Assembly: GCF_000371925.1 (NCBI RefSeq)
Contig: NZ_AQVE01000020.1
Location: 1-64,000, forward strand
DNA from: Thiolinea disciformis DSM 14473
GTDB taxonomy: Bacteria > Pseudomonadota > Gammaproteobacteria > Thiotrichales > Thiotrichaceae
Reading direction: 5' to 3'
DNA: 64,000 nucleotides
The notes under the pieces are model-generated. The model was not told the DNA's origin, did not search any database, and saw nothing but the letters and a program-made list of their open reading frames with translations. The translations under genes were made by a program, and so were the position numbers. Each line of letters begins with the position of its first letter. The stretch's first letter is position 1. Shown piece after piece: positions 17,733 to 27,071 of this stretch.

Positions 17733-19379
17733 ATGCAACATACTTCCCAGCGGGCTAATCAATTGGGTGGACGTCCTGATTGGTGGCGTGGTTGTCTGAT
17801 CTACCAAATTTATCCGCGCTCTTATTTAGATACCAATCGTGATGGGGTCGGCGATTTAGCCGGTATTGAGCAAAAGCTCGACTACTTAGCGTGGTTGGGT
17901 GTTGATGCTTTGTGGATTTCGCCTTTTTTCAAATCACCCATGAAAGATTTCGGCTATGATGTGTCGGATTATTGCGATGTCGATCCCTTATTCGGCTCTC
18001 TCGCTGATTTTGATCGTATTATTGCACGCGCTCATCAATTAGGCCTGCGGGTGTTAATTGATCAAGTCCTATCGCATACCTCCGATCAGCATGAATGGTT
18101 CAAAGCAAGTCGGTCGTCGCGCGATAATCCTAAGTCGAACTGGTATGTCTGGGCTGATCCTAAACCAGATGGCACTCCCCCTAATAACTGGCTATCGATT
18201 TTCGGTGGCTCAGCGTGGGAGTGGGATACGCATCGCTGCCAGTATTATTTACATAACTTTCTCAGTAGCCAGCCGGATTTGAATTTTCATAATCCTGAAG
18301 TACAGTCTACTTTATTAGACATGGTGCGATTCTGGTTGGATCGGGGGGTAGACGGTTTTCGCTTAGATACTGCGAATATGTATGTACACGATGCGCAATT
18401 GCGCGATAACCCAGTCCTAGAATCCCATCAGCGGATTAGTGGTATAGATAAAAACAACCCCTATGCTAGACAAAATCCCATTTACAATATCAATCGACCC
18501 GAAACCTTGGAGTTTATGGAGCGTTTACGTCAAGTACTAGATGAATATCCGGCTGTGACCACGGTGGGTGAGATTGGTGCGGTGACGGATATGTATCGGG
18601 CTTTAGCGGATTACACCGTAGCCGATAAGCGCCTGCATATGGCCTATAGTTTTGATTTGATGACGCCTGAATATAGTGCTAAGCATTTGCGTGAGGTTTT
18701 TGAGCGCATGAATCAGGCCATTGGTTCTGGTTGGCCGTGCTGGGCCGTGTCCAATCATGATGTGAAGCGCGTCGTGACCCGTTGGGGGTTAAAACCAGAA
18801 CATGCACCCTTCATTTCAGCCTTAGTTACGAGCGCAAGGGGCACTGCTTGTATGTATCAAGGTGAGGAATTAGGCTTGCCAGAAGCCAATGTCGCTTATG
18901 AAGATTTACAAGACCCCTATGGCATCCGTTTTTGGCCGGAATATGCAGGACGTGATGGTTGTCGCACCCCTATGCCGTGGCAAATAGAGCAGTTAAATGC
19001 AGGATTCTCAGACACTAAGCCTTGGTTGCCGGTTTCCCCAGAGCATTACCCTTTGGCAGTAGACACTCAAGGTGCTAATCCAAACTCCATACTCCATCGG
19101 ATGCAGCAATTTATTCATTGGCGCAAACAGTATGCGGCGTTGCGCGAAGGTGAAATGGTATTTTGGGAGGCGCCTGAACCTGTTTTGGCTTTTACCCGCT
19201 CAGTGCATGGACAAACGCTGTTGTGTGCTTTTAATCTTGGTGATAAGACCGAGCAGTTTGATACGAAACAACCACAATTACAAAGCCTAACAGGACATGG
19301 GTTTAAAGGGCAGTGTGAGCACGGCAGACTAAATTTGCCTGCTAAAGAAGCCTTTTTTGGTATCTTAGTTGAGAGATAG
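17733..19379 (+). CDS. aglA: GH13 alpha-glucosidase
   Basis: Hydrolyses terminal alpha-linked glucose from oligosaccharides; 548 residues, no signal peptide, so it acts on sugars after import. The GH13 barrel is complete: nucleophile D212 in DGFRLDTANM, acid/base E280 in TTVGEIGA, and D343 in SNHDV, with the N-terminal block IYQIYPRSYLDTNRDGVGDL. Similarity is to the AglA/oligo-1,6-glucosidase branch. AGGAGAG at 17720-17726 favours ATG 17733 over GTG 17730. The ATPase gene follows after 42 bases. The binding protein and permeases that normally make up such a system are not in the window. Confidence 0.85.
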   Translation: MQHTSQRANQLGGRPDWWRGCLIYQIYPRSYLDTNRDGVGDLAGIEQKLDYLAWLGVDALWISPFFKSPMKDFGYDVSDYCDVDPLFGSLADFDRIIARAHQLGLRVLIDQVLSHTSDQHEWFKASRSSRDNPKSNWYVWADPKPDGTPPNNWLSIFGGSAWEWDTHRCQYYLHNFLSSQPDLNFHNPEVQSTLLDMVRFWLDRGVDGFRLDTANMYVHDAQLRDNPVLESHQRISGIDKNNPYARQNPIYNINRPETLEFMERLRQVLDEYPAVTTVGEIGAVTDMYRALADYTVADKRLHMAYSFDLMTPEYSAKHLREVFERMNQAIGSGWPCWAVSNHDVKRVVTRWGLKPEHAPFISALVTSARGTACMYQGEELGLPEANVAYEDLQDPYGIRFWPEYAGRDGCRTPMPWQIEQLNAGFSDTKPWLPVSPEHYPLAVDTQGANPNSILHRMQQFIHWRKQYAALREGEMVFWEAPEPVLAFTRSVHGQTLLCAFNLGDKTEQFDTKQPQLQSLTGHGFKGQCEHGRLNLPAKEAFFGILVER

Positions 19380-19421
19380 CGTTCAAACGATTGTTAGATT
19401 TAGCTTTGGAGGAGAAAGCTT

Positions 19422-20516
19422 GTGAGCCACATCATTCTTAAAAATGTCAGAAAATCATTCGGTAAATTAGAAACTATCCATGGAATTAATTTAGAAATTC
19501 TCGATGGTGAATTTGCGGTATTTGTTGGCCCTTCCGGTTGTGGTAAATCGACGGTACTGCGTTTAATTGCAGGTTTAGAGGATATTACATCGGGTGAGTT
19601 GTTAATTGACGGGGAAGTGGTGAATGATTTACCACCCGCAAAGCGTGGTATCGCCATGGTATTCCAGTCTTATGCGCTTTATCCGCATATGTCGGTTTAT
19701 GAAAACATGGCATTTGGTTTGGAATTAGCCAAAACACCTAAGGAAGAAATCGACAAGCGTGTGCGTGACACCGCAGAAATTCTGGAATTAACCCCCTTAT
19801 TAGATCGCTTGCCGAAAGCGATGTCGGGTGGTCAACGTCAGCGGGTTGCCATCGGGCGTGCTATTGTACGTAATCCAAAAGTCTTTTTATTCGATGAGCC
19901 TTTATCGAATTTGGATGCGTCGTTGCGTGTCCAGATGCGGATTGAGATTGCCAAGTTACATGAAAGAATGGGCGCGACCATGATTTATGTAACGCATGAC
20001 CAAGTGGAGGCCATGACCTTAGCAGACAAAATTGTCGTATTGCGTGCGGGCTATATTGAGCAAGTCGGTGCACCCTTGGAGCTTTATCATTATCCCGCCA
20101 ATCAATTCGTCGCAGGTTTTATTGGTTCGCCCCAAATGAATTTCATTAAAACGAAAGTAAAGGCTGTGGAGGCGAATGGTGTGCGCGTCAGCTTGCAAGA
20201 TGGCACTGAATTATTAGCCGCTGTCCAATCAGACGGTGCTAAGGTAGGTGACGAAGTGACTTTAGGGATTCGCCCCGAACATACGTTAGAACATGCTGAT
20301 GGTCACTCCAGTGTGCAAGGTACGATTGAAGTCTTAGAACAATTGGGTGAGGCACACTTTATTTACTTAAAATTAGATCAGGGTGAGCGTATTATCGTGC
20401 GCGCGCCAGACGACACGCCATTAAAAGTCGGTCAGCGTTTATCCGTGGGTTTGCCAGCGAATCGTTGTCATTTGTTCAATGCACAAGGCTTGGCTTATCC
20501 GCGTTTACGGACATAA
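19422..20516 (+). CDS. Sugar ABC transporter ATPase (MalK/AglK/UgpC type)
   Basis: Energises uptake of sugars across the inner membrane. 364 residues: ATPase domain with Walker A GPSGCGKST (36-44), signature SGGQRQRVAIGRAI, Walker B VFLFDEPLSNLD, and a C-terminal OB-fold (about 240-360) typical of MalK-like subunits (LGIRPEHT motif). The start is GTG 19422, with GGAGGAG at 19408-19414. Such ATPases are often shared by several permeases, which would explain why no permease gene is adjacent. Position after the glucosidase suggests alpha-glucosides as substrate. Confidence 0.85.
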   Translation: MSHIILKNVRKSFGKLETIHGINLEILDGEFAVFVGPSGCGKSTVLRLIAGLEDITSGELLIDGEVVNDLPPAKRGIAMVFQSYALYPHMSVYENMAFGLELAKTPKEEIDKRVRDTAEILELTPLLDRLPKAMSGGQRQRVAIGRAIVRNPKVFLFDEPLSNLDASLRVQMRIEIAKLHERMGATMIYVTHDQVEAMTLADKIVVLRAGYIEQVGAPLELYHYPANQFVAGFIGSPQMNFIKTKVKAVEANGVRVSLQDGTELLAAVQSDGAKVGDEVTLGIRPEHTLEHADGHSSVQGTIEVLEQLGEAHFIYLKLDQGERIIVRAPDDTPLKVGQRLSVGLPANRCHLFNAQGLAYPRLRT

Positions 20517-20549
20517 CACTAATCATTAAAGAATCATTAAGAAGGGCAC

Positions 20550-21500
20550 ATGACGGTTAATAATAATGTACCACAGGCACTACAGGGCTTGATTTTTGCC
20601 TTAGTAGGTTATGCTATTTATTCTGCTCATGATGCGATTGTAAAAAGCCTGTCTGGTTACTCCGTATTCCAGATTATTTTTTTTGCAATGTTATTTGTCT
20701 ATGTGCCTTTTTCTTTAATTCGCTTAACGGATGGTCGTAAAGTCCGCTACCGTCCGATTCATCCTTTTCTAGTATTTTTGCGTGCTTTACTGGTGGTTGG
20801 TGCAACCGCAAGTGCCTTTATGGCGTTCTTGATGCTACCGATGGTGGAGGTATACGTCTTACTGTTTACCACCCCTTTGATTATTTCGATTTTGGCGATT
20901 CCTTTATTGGGCGAAAAAATTCATGCCTTCCGTTGGGGTATGATTATTTTGGGTCTGTTGGGCGTTTTGATCGTACTGCGTCCTTCCCCAGCTAGCATCA
21001 AAATAGGGCATTTATTAGGTTTAGCATCGGCGTTTTGTGGGGCAGGGGTGGCCATTATTACCCGCATGATTGGGCGAATTGAAAGTGCACCCACCATGAT
21101 TCTTAGCCCCTTGCTGATGAATATTACAGCATCAGGCTTAGCACTTTATTTTGTGTATAAACCGATGAGCTTGGCTGATCTTTCCATGATGTTCTTGATG
21201 GGAGCGATGAGTTTAGCGGCACAATTAGCCATTTTAGAAGCCTATCGCAAGGCACCAGCTACCGTCGTCGCCCCCATGCAATATAGCCAATTGCTCTGGG
21301 CTGTTTTTTATGGCTTTTTATTTTTCCATGAAACGATTGATGTGATGACAGTGATTGGCGCAGGAATCACCGCCTGCTCCGGTATTCTCATGGTATGGCG
21401 TGAGAGCTATGCCTCCACAGTTCAGCCGATTATTAAAACCGGCAATATTCGTGCCCCTGAACCCGAAGATGCTGAAGCTGTCACTAGCCCAGCGTCTTAG
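20550..21500 (+). CDS. EamA/DMT-family transporter
   Basis: 316 residues with about ten hydrophobic helices in two repeated EamA halves (the second begins near GHLLGLASAFCGAG). Members export amino acids, drugs or other small metabolites; the substrate is unknown. AAGGG is present about ten bases before the ATG. It is 33 bases after the sugar ATPase and may be read from the same transcript. Its last 17 bases overlap the convergent MFS gene. Confidence 0.8.
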   Translation: MTVNNNVPQALQGLIFALVGYAIYSAHDAIVKSLSGYSVFQIIFFAMLFVYVPFSLIRLTDGRKVRYRPIHPFLVFLRALLVVGATASAFMAFLMLPMVEVYVLLFTTPLIISILAIPLLGEKIHAFRWGMIILGLLGVLIVLRPSPASIKIGHLLGLASAFCGAGVAIITRMIGRIESAPTMILSPLLMNITASGLALYFVYKPMSLADLSMMFLMGAMSLAAQLAILEAYRKAPATVVAPMQYSQLLWAVFYGFLFFHETIDVMTVIGAGITACSGILMVWRESYASTVQPIIKTGNIRAPEPEDAEAVTSPAS

Positions 21501-22650
21501 TAGGTGGTTGGCGCAGTTTCCAAAGTATAGCTAGTCCAACTAGCATAATGATCCCAGCTAATAATAAACCTCTTTGGTAAGTCCCCGAGACTTCGGCGAG
21601 ATAGCCGGTGATGGCGGGGGCGACGATTTGTGCGACACCATAGCTCAGTGTTAAGCGTGCCATGGCTTTGGACGGATTGGTAGGATACATGCGCCCCACA
21701 ATAGTAAGCGTTAAACTCACAATACCAATAAAGGTTGCACCATAAAGCGCAGCGCCGAATATATTAAGCCATGGATTTAGACTAAGCGCTGGCAAAAATA
21801 TCGCAATAATTTGCCCAGCAAAGGCGAATTGTAATGCCGGTAAATCGCCGATTCTGCGCGAAATGCGATCCCAGATAAAGCAAGCGGGCGTTGCTGCAAC
21901 GCCGACTAACATCCACACCCAATTACCCCAACCCGCTAAGCTAGGGATTTTTTCTACCATAGCCACTGTGAAGGTGGCACTGACGACAAAGCCAAAGCCA
22001 GCACAGAAATACATTAGGATCATTAAGCTGAGCCATTGACGCGAGGGAGGGGCTTGCTCCAGTTTGGTTTGTTGATGGGCAGGCGCGGGTGCTGGTAGCC
22101 AGAGCCAAGCAGGAATGAGTAATAATAAAGCTAAGCCACCTAAGGCCAACCATTGTTGTGCCCAGCTCAAGTGCAGGCTCAGCATAATGAGTGCTGCCAA
22201 GCCAGACACAATAATACCGCCACCGAGTCCGCCAAAATGAATCCCCAGCTCAGGTCTATGTCCGTTATTTAATAGCCAATTTAGCATTAAGCCCGAGCCA
22301 ATTAATAGACCGGCAGCACTGCTTAAGCCAGCTAAATAGCGCAAGATCGACCATAGCCACATATTTTCTGTGAAGGCCATCGCGCTCACACTTAAGACGC
22401 CAATGATTAAACCGGCACGATAGAGTTTAAATTTAAGCGCTAGGCTCGAAATAGAGGCCGCAAGTAAAGCACCACTCATATAACCCATGTAATTAAAAGT
22501 CGCGAGCCAGCCACCAGCCACTTCCGTGAGCCACGTTTCAGCGCGCATCACCGGCAAGAGTGGTGTATAGGCAAAGCGGGCAATGCCCACTGTTAGAATT
22601 AGGCTGCAAATACCGGCCAGTAGAACTTTGCTAATCGGATGATTCAACAT
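21484..22650 (-). CDS. YbfB/YjiJ-family MFS transporter
   Basis: 388 residues, about twelve membrane helices. The start SLILTVGIARFAYTPLLPVM and the later block GIHFGGLGGGIIVSG are characteristic of the YbfB/YjiJ group of MFS proteins. No substrate is established for that group as far as I know. It is a single gene, convergent with the EamA transporter. Confidence 0.8.
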   Translation of the reverse strand: MLNHPISKVLLAGICSLILTVGIARFAYTPLLPVMRAETWLTEVAGGWLATFNYMGYMSGALLAASISSLALKFKLYRAGLIIGVLSVSAMAFTENMWLWSILRYLAGLSSAAGLLIGSGLMLNWLLNNGHRPELGIHFGGLGGGIIVSGLAALIMLSLHLSWAQQWLALGGLALLLLIPAWLWLPAPAPAHQQTKLEQAPPSRQWLSLMILMYFCAGFGFVVSATFTVAMVEKIPSLAGWGNWVWMLVGVAATPACFIWDRISRRIGDLPALQFAFAGQIIAIFLPALSLNPWLNIFGAALYGATFIGIVSLTLTIVGRMYPTNPSKAMARLTLSYGVAQIVAPAITGYLAEVSGTYQRGLLLAGIIMLVGLAILWKLRQPPTKTLG

Positions 22651-22768
22651 AGGGGCTGCTCACGTATCGAAGGCGCGTAGTGTAAAACTTCTTAATCACT
22701 TTGTCCTAACGCTAGATCAGTGATAGTTTGGCGCGGGATAGCGTAGATTAAATGTTGGTAGCGTTGGT

Positions 22769-22778
22769 AGGAGGTGAT
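22769..22778 (+). promoter_or_regulatory. Full-length Shine-Dalgarno before a TTG start
   Basis: AGGAGGTGAT complements the 16S rRNA tail over ten bases. The frame of the response regulator begins with TTG at 22781, six bases after AGGAGG. The strong site probably compensates for the weak start codon and decides the start. Confidence 0.65.
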
Positions 22779-22780
22779 GT

Positions 22781-23455
22781 TTGCGTTTGCTAGTTGTGGA
22801 GGATCAAACAGAATTACGTGAAGCTATTGCTAAACGGCTAATGGCTTTAGGCAATAGTGTTGATAGTGTTGACTCGCTGAAGTTAGCGCGTCGCTACCTA
22901 GTGAATGCACATTACGATGTGCTCGTGTTTGATCGTATGTTACCCGATGGTGACTCTATCCACTTATTGCAGGAGCTACGTAGACAGCAGCCCGTGGTAA
23001 CTGTCCCGATTTTACTGTTGACAGCGCGTGACAGTATTGAGGATCGCGTCGACGGTTTGCGGGCTGGTGCGGATGATTATCTGATAAAACCTTTTGCGAT
23101 GGATGAGTTAGTGGCACGTTTACAAGTGTTGGCACGACGTAATAGTTTGCCGCGCGCCACGATTCTGCGCGTGGCTGATTTGGAGCTGGATACAGGCAGT
23201 CGGGAAGTGCGTCGTGCTGGTGTGTTATTACCCTTACGCCCCAAGGAATATGCAGTCTTGGAGTTATTAGCGATACGCCAAGGCCGAGCGGTTTCACGAA
23301 ATGACCTGTTAGAGTCGTGCTGGGATACTGCGGAAGGCCCTGCCTCCAATGTCGAGGAAACCATTATCGCCTCCTTACGCCGTAAGCTAGGTGAACCAAG
23401 CCTAATTCAAACCGTGCGTGGCATGGGTTACAAGCTTGGTTTAATGCATGAATAA
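22781..23455 (+). CDS. OmpR-family response regulator
   Basis: 224 residues: receiver domain with the acidic pair E7/D8, phospho-acceptor D51 in VFDRMLPDG, and the lysine in DDYLIKPF; then a winged-helix DNA-binding domain ending TVRGMGYKLG. Phosphorylated by the kinase encoded next, whose start overlaps it by eight bases. Close in form to QseB/PmrA-type regulators. The start is TTG 22781, as explained for the ribosome site. The targets are not known, but the two exported deiminase genes lie directly downstream of the kinase. Confidence 0.88.
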   Translation: MRLLVVEDQTELREAIAKRLMALGNSVDSVDSLKLARRYLVNAHYDVLVFDRMLPDGDSIHLLQELRRQQPVVTVPILLLTARDSIEDRVDGLRAGADDYLIKPFAMDELVARLQVLARRNSLPRATILRVADLELDTGSREVRRAGVLLPLRPKEYAVLELLAIRQGRAVSRNDLLESCWDTAEGPASNVEETIIASLRRKLGEPSLIQTVRGMGYKLGLMHE

Positions 23456-24662
23456 AAGCCAATTAGCGCGTCTTGCCATGCCCTTGTTAGTGGCGTGGAC
23501 GCTCGCTTGGCTGAGCGGGCTTAGTATCTTGGCTAATGTGGCAATTGATCTTAGGGCGGAGCAGCGTGATGCAGACTTGGATACACAATTAGCCCTTTAT
23601 GCGACAGCCGTATATGGTTTGACTTGGTTTGATGCCAGCGGCCAATTCCATCCTGAATTATATTGGGCTGAAAAAGATTTGCACCCTGCTGTTTATGATA
23701 TTTGGCTGGTCGAAGTCAGTGAGGAATCAATAGTTTATCTGGCACCCACTAACGCTCGATTTAGTTTTGCCCATTTTAGATTTTTGCAAGCGCCAGTGAT
23801 GCAGCAAGCGCAGAAAGTTTATTGGAATGGAGTAGATGATAAGGGGATGCCAGTTCGGCTTTATGCAATTCCCACTTACTTAGATAACCCCGCAAGCCAT
23901 ACACCGAAAGCGATGATCGTAGTGGTAGCTGACCCACGTCCAGCGCAAAATGCGTATGAGTCTTTTGTCCGAAAGATCTTATTGGTCACCGTTTTGTTAG
24001 GTTTTGCCGGTTTGGGCATGGGGTTAGGTTTAACGTATTGGAGTTTGCGCCCCACTTTTCACTCATTTCGACAACGTGAGCGTTTTTTATCAGCCACTGC
24101 CCACGAACTACGAACACCAATCACTGCCTTGCGTAGTGTTTGTGAATCAGCTTTAAAAGGTGATGAATCATCTGTGCAAGCCCTAAAGCGCATGAATAGC
24201 TTATTATCTGAAGCCAGTAACACCTTAAATGATTTGCTGCTGTTTGCGCGTCTTGATGCAGGTGCTGGCTTGCAGCGGGAGGCGGTACGCCTTGATTTGT
24301 TGGTGGAAAGTTTATTGCCGGAGGCTGATTTAATTAAATTTGAAGGCGAGGCCACTATTGTAAACGTGGATCCACGGCTAATAAGTGTTGTGGTGCGTAA
24401 CGGGTTGGAAAATGCCTATAAGCATGGAAAACTACCCATTCATATTCGTGTCACGCAGCAGCAAATAAGCATCGACGATGCAGGGCAGGGCTTTCCGCCG
24501 GATTTTTTAACCAGACACTTCAGTGATTTTGCGATTTCGCCTAGTCAAGGTGGAACAGGTTTGGGGCTAGCGATTATTCATTTAATCATGCGCTTACATG
24601 GTGGTAAGGTTCAGCTAACAAATACAGCACAAGGCGCACGTATCCTTTTAACTTTCTCTTAA
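23448..24662 (+). CDS. Sensor histidine kinase
   Basis: 404 residues. Membrane helices at about 12-34 and 176-198 enclose a periplasmic sensor of roughly 140 residues, rich in Trp and Tyr. Then come the phospho-accepting H219 in TAHELRTPI, the N box VVRNGLENAYKHG, the G1 motif DDAGQGFP and the G2 motif GGTGLGLAII. No HAMP domain is obvious, as the second helix is close to the His box. It overlaps the response-regulator gene, so the pair is coupled. The ligand is unknown. The deiminase gene begins 68 bases after its stop. Confidence 0.88.
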   Translation: MNKSQLARLAMPLLVAWTLAWLSGLSILANVAIDLRAEQRDADLDTQLALYATAVYGLTWFDASGQFHPELYWAEKDLHPAVYDIWLVEVSEESIVYLAPTNARFSFAHFRFLQAPVMQQAQKVYWNGVDDKGMPVRLYAIPTYLDNPASHTPKAMIVVVADPRPAQNAYESFVRKILLVTVLLGFAGLGMGLGLTYWSLRPTFHSFRQRERFLSATAHELRTPITALRSVCESALKGDESSVQALKRMNSLLSEASNTLNDLLLFARLDAGAGLQREAVRLDLLVESLLPEADLIKFEGEATIVNVDPRLISVVVRNGLENAYKHGKLPIHIRVTQQQISIDDAGQGFPPDFLTRHFSDFAISPSQGGTGLGLAIIHLIMRLHGGKVQLTNTAQGARILLTFS

Positions 24663-24730
24663 CGCTGTCAGCTAACTATCAGCTTTGCGTCTTAAGCTAG
24701 CTCCATTGTAACTATTGCTGGAGTGCTGAC

Positions 24731-25849
24731 ATGACCTTTAAATCCACTATCCTTGCCCGTTTTGTTGCGCCACTGTTTTTAAGTGTTATAGGGCTTACTA
24801 CCATGAATAACGTACAAGCGGCTAACTATATGCCTGATGAAACTGCCTTGCATGACAGTACGTGGTTGCAATGGCCGCATCAATATACTTATGGTCTGAG
24901 TTATCGTAATCGCTTGGATGCCACTTGGGTAGCGATGACCAGTGCCTTAGCGACTAGCGAAATGGTGCGGATTGTCGCCTATGATGCAACGGAAAAGGCA
25001 CGTATCCAGAACTTATTGACATTGGCAGGCGTGCCATTAGGACGGATTAGTTTTTTGATTAAGAAAACTGACGATGTTTGGGTGCGTGACAATGGACCGA
25101 TTTTTACCTTGAATGACAGTCGCCAGTTACAAATTACCGATTGGGGCTTTAATGGCTGGGGGGGCGACACCCGATACAGATTGGATAATACTGTCCCCAG
25201 CAGTGTGGCTCAGCAGTTAGGCTTGCCGCGTATTGATTTGAATAAAATCGTGCTCGAAGGGGGCGCGTTTGAGATTGATGGTCAAGGTACTTTTTTGGCT
25301 ACGAAAAGCGCGATTCTTGAACCGAAGCGCAATCCTAATCTCACGCAAGCGGCCTTAGAAGCTAACTTAAAAGTCCAGTTAGGTGTGAAGAAATTTATCT
25401 GGCTAGAGGGTGCGCCCGGCGGCAAAGAAGATATTACCGATACGCATATTGATGGCTTCGCCCGTTTTGGCACACCAGATACGGTAGTGACTATGAGTAA
25501 TAGCGACTTAACTTATTGGGGCATTTCTCAGGCCGATATTAATCGTTTAGCGAGTGCCAGCAATGTAAACGGCATGCGTTATCGCAAAGTGATATTACCT
25601 TTGACCGCAAAAAATGTAGTGACCACGTATGGCAAAAATCTAGGTTATAAAGGGTCGTATGTGAATTACTATGTGGCGAACTCAGTAGTGCTTGTACCAC
25701 AGTATCAAGATGCTAATGACAGTGCTGCCAAAGCCATTCTACAAAAGCTTTATCCAACCCGGTCGATAGTGGGCATTGATGTGCGTAATTTGTTTGCCAA
25801 TGGTGGTATGGTGCACTGTGTGACCCAACAACAGCCGCTAGCCCATTAA
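24731..25849 (+). CDS. Exported agmatine-deiminase-family protein (Sec signal)
   Basis: 372 residues. An N-terminal signal peptide ends at VQA (residue 30), so the enzyme works in the periplasm or outside. The guanidine-group deiminase motifs are present: VWVRDNGPIF, VLEGGAFEIDGQG, DITDTHIDGFARF and the nucleophile C363 in NGGMVHCVTQQQP. Cytoplasmic agmatine deiminase (AguA) turns agmatine to N-carbamoylputrescine; exported relatives also include peptidylarginine deiminases, so the substrate is open. The tandem partner follows after 29 bases. The Gly usual after DITD is Thr here (DTHID), a possible specificity change. Confidence 0.8.
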   Translation: MTFKSTILARFVAPLFLSVIGLTTMNNVQAANYMPDETALHDSTWLQWPHQYTYGLSYRNRLDATWVAMTSALATSEMVRIVAYDATEKARIQNLLTLAGVPLGRISFLIKKTDDVWVRDNGPIFTLNDSRQLQITDWGFNGWGGDTRYRLDNTVPSSVAQQLGLPRIDLNKIVLEGGAFEIDGQGTFLATKSAILEPKRNPNLTQAALEANLKVQLGVKKFIWLEGAPGGKEDITDTHIDGFARFGTPDTVVTMSNSDLTYWGISQADINRLASASNVNGMRYRKVILPLTAKNVVTTYGKNLGYKGSYVNYYVANSVVLVPQYQDANDSAAKAILQKLYPTRSIVGIDVRNLFANGGMVHCVTQQQPLAH

Positions 25850-25878
25850 ATCAGTCATACTTTTAAGGAGTTACCCTT

Positions 25879-26976
25879 ATGCTTAGCCGTCGTCGTTTTT
25901 TATCTGCCAGTTTATTAGTTTCTGGGAGTGCTATGTTTGGTATGAAAGGTGTGTTCGCGAATCCGCAAGAAGAGCAGCAATGGCGTATGCCGGAAGAAGG
26001 AGAGCCACATCAACGTACTTGGATGGCTTTTGGTGCAAGTGCTGAGATTTGGGGCAAAAAACTGCTGCCCGAAACCCAGCGCAGTTTGGCGTTGATTGCG
26101 AATACCATTGCTAAATATGAACCGGTTTCCTTATTGGTGCGCAAAGAAGAACGTGCTATTGCAGAAAGCTTAGTGAATGATGGGGTGGAGTTGGTGATTA
26201 GCCCCTTAAATGATTTATGGATTCGCGATACAGGGCCTACCTTTGTGCTGGATGAGCAAGGTAAAAAAGCGGCAGTGAATTTTAATTTTAATGGTTGGGG
26301 CAATAAACAAGTGCATGATTTAGATGCCAACGTGGCGGGTTTCGTTGCTGCTCAAGCAGGCGTGCCACTCTTACGCACTACCTTAGTGATGGAAGGCGGT
26401 TGTATAGAAGTCGATGGCGAGGGTACAGCGATTATCACTGAGAGCTGCGTATTAAATAACAATCGTAATCCCAAGGTCTCAAAATCCCAATTTGAAGATT
26501 TGCTGATGCCGCTATTGGGCTTAGAAAAAATTATTTGGCTACCTGGGATTAGAGGCAAGGATATAACCGATGGACATACCGATTTTTATGCGCGTTTTGC
26601 GCGGCCAGGGGTAGTGCTAGCAGGTTACGACCCAGACTCGAAATCCTATGATCATGAGGTAACTGTGCGGCATTTGGAAATCCTTAAAGCCGCTACGGAT
26701 GCACAGGGTAAAAAGTTGCAAATTATTACCTTAGAAGCGCCCACTCAGGTTCGTCCCAAATATGCGAATAATGAGTTTGCGAGTGGCTACATTGGTTTCT
26801 ATGTTTGTAATGGTGCAGTGATTATGCAGGAGTTTGGCGATAAAGCAGCGGATGAAGCCGCACGGGTTGCTGTGAAAACAGCCTTTCCTGATCGAAAAAT
26901 TGAACAGCTTAATGTTGATGGTATTGCTGCGGGTGGTGGCAGCATTCACTGTGCCACCCAACAAGAACCGGCCTAA
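25879..26976 (+). CDS. Exported agmatine-deiminase-family protein (Tat-like signal)
   Basis: 365 residues. The start MLSRRRFLSASLLVSG carries a twin-arginine motif S-R-R-R-F-L followed by a hydrophobic stretch and a likely cut after VFA (residue 27), so it is probably exported folded by Tat. Deiminase motifs: LWIRDTGPTFV, VMEGGCIEVDGEG, DITDGHTDFYARF, and the nucleophile C358 in GGGSIHCATQQEP. It is a diverged paralogue of the preceding protein. AGGAG stands before the ATG. Two exported copies by different routes suggest different substrates or sites. Confidence 0.8.
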   Translation: MLSRRRFLSASLLVSGSAMFGMKGVFANPQEEQQWRMPEEGEPHQRTWMAFGASAEIWGKKLLPETQRSLALIANTIAKYEPVSLLVRKEERAIAESLVNDGVELVISPLNDLWIRDTGPTFVLDEQGKKAAVNFNFNGWGNKQVHDLDANVAGFVAAQAGVPLLRTTLVMEGGCIEVDGEGTAIITESCVLNNNRNPKVSKSQFEDLLMPLLGLEKIIWLPGIRGKDITDGHTDFYARFARPGVVLAGYDPDSKSYDHEVTVRHLEILKAATDAQGKKLQIITLEAPTQVRPKYANNEFASGYIGFYVCNGAVIMQEFGDKAADEAARVAVKTAFPDRKIEQLNVDGIAAGGGSIHCATQQEPA

Positions 26977-27034
26977 TAGCAGTGAGGTAGAGTCCCTAGT
27001 TTTATGCGTCTCGTTCGTGCGCTGGTGTTGAAGC

Positions 27035-27043
27035 TGCTATAAT
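27035..27043 (+). promoter_or_regulatory. Extended -10 promoter element for parC
   Basis: TGCTATAAT is a perfect TGn extended -10 followed by consensus TATAAT. The -35 region is poor, which an extended -10 can tolerate. It lies 28 bases before the parC ATG. Confidence 0.6.
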
Positions 27044-27071
27044 TCGCCCAGCCAAAACGAGAAGGATTAGC

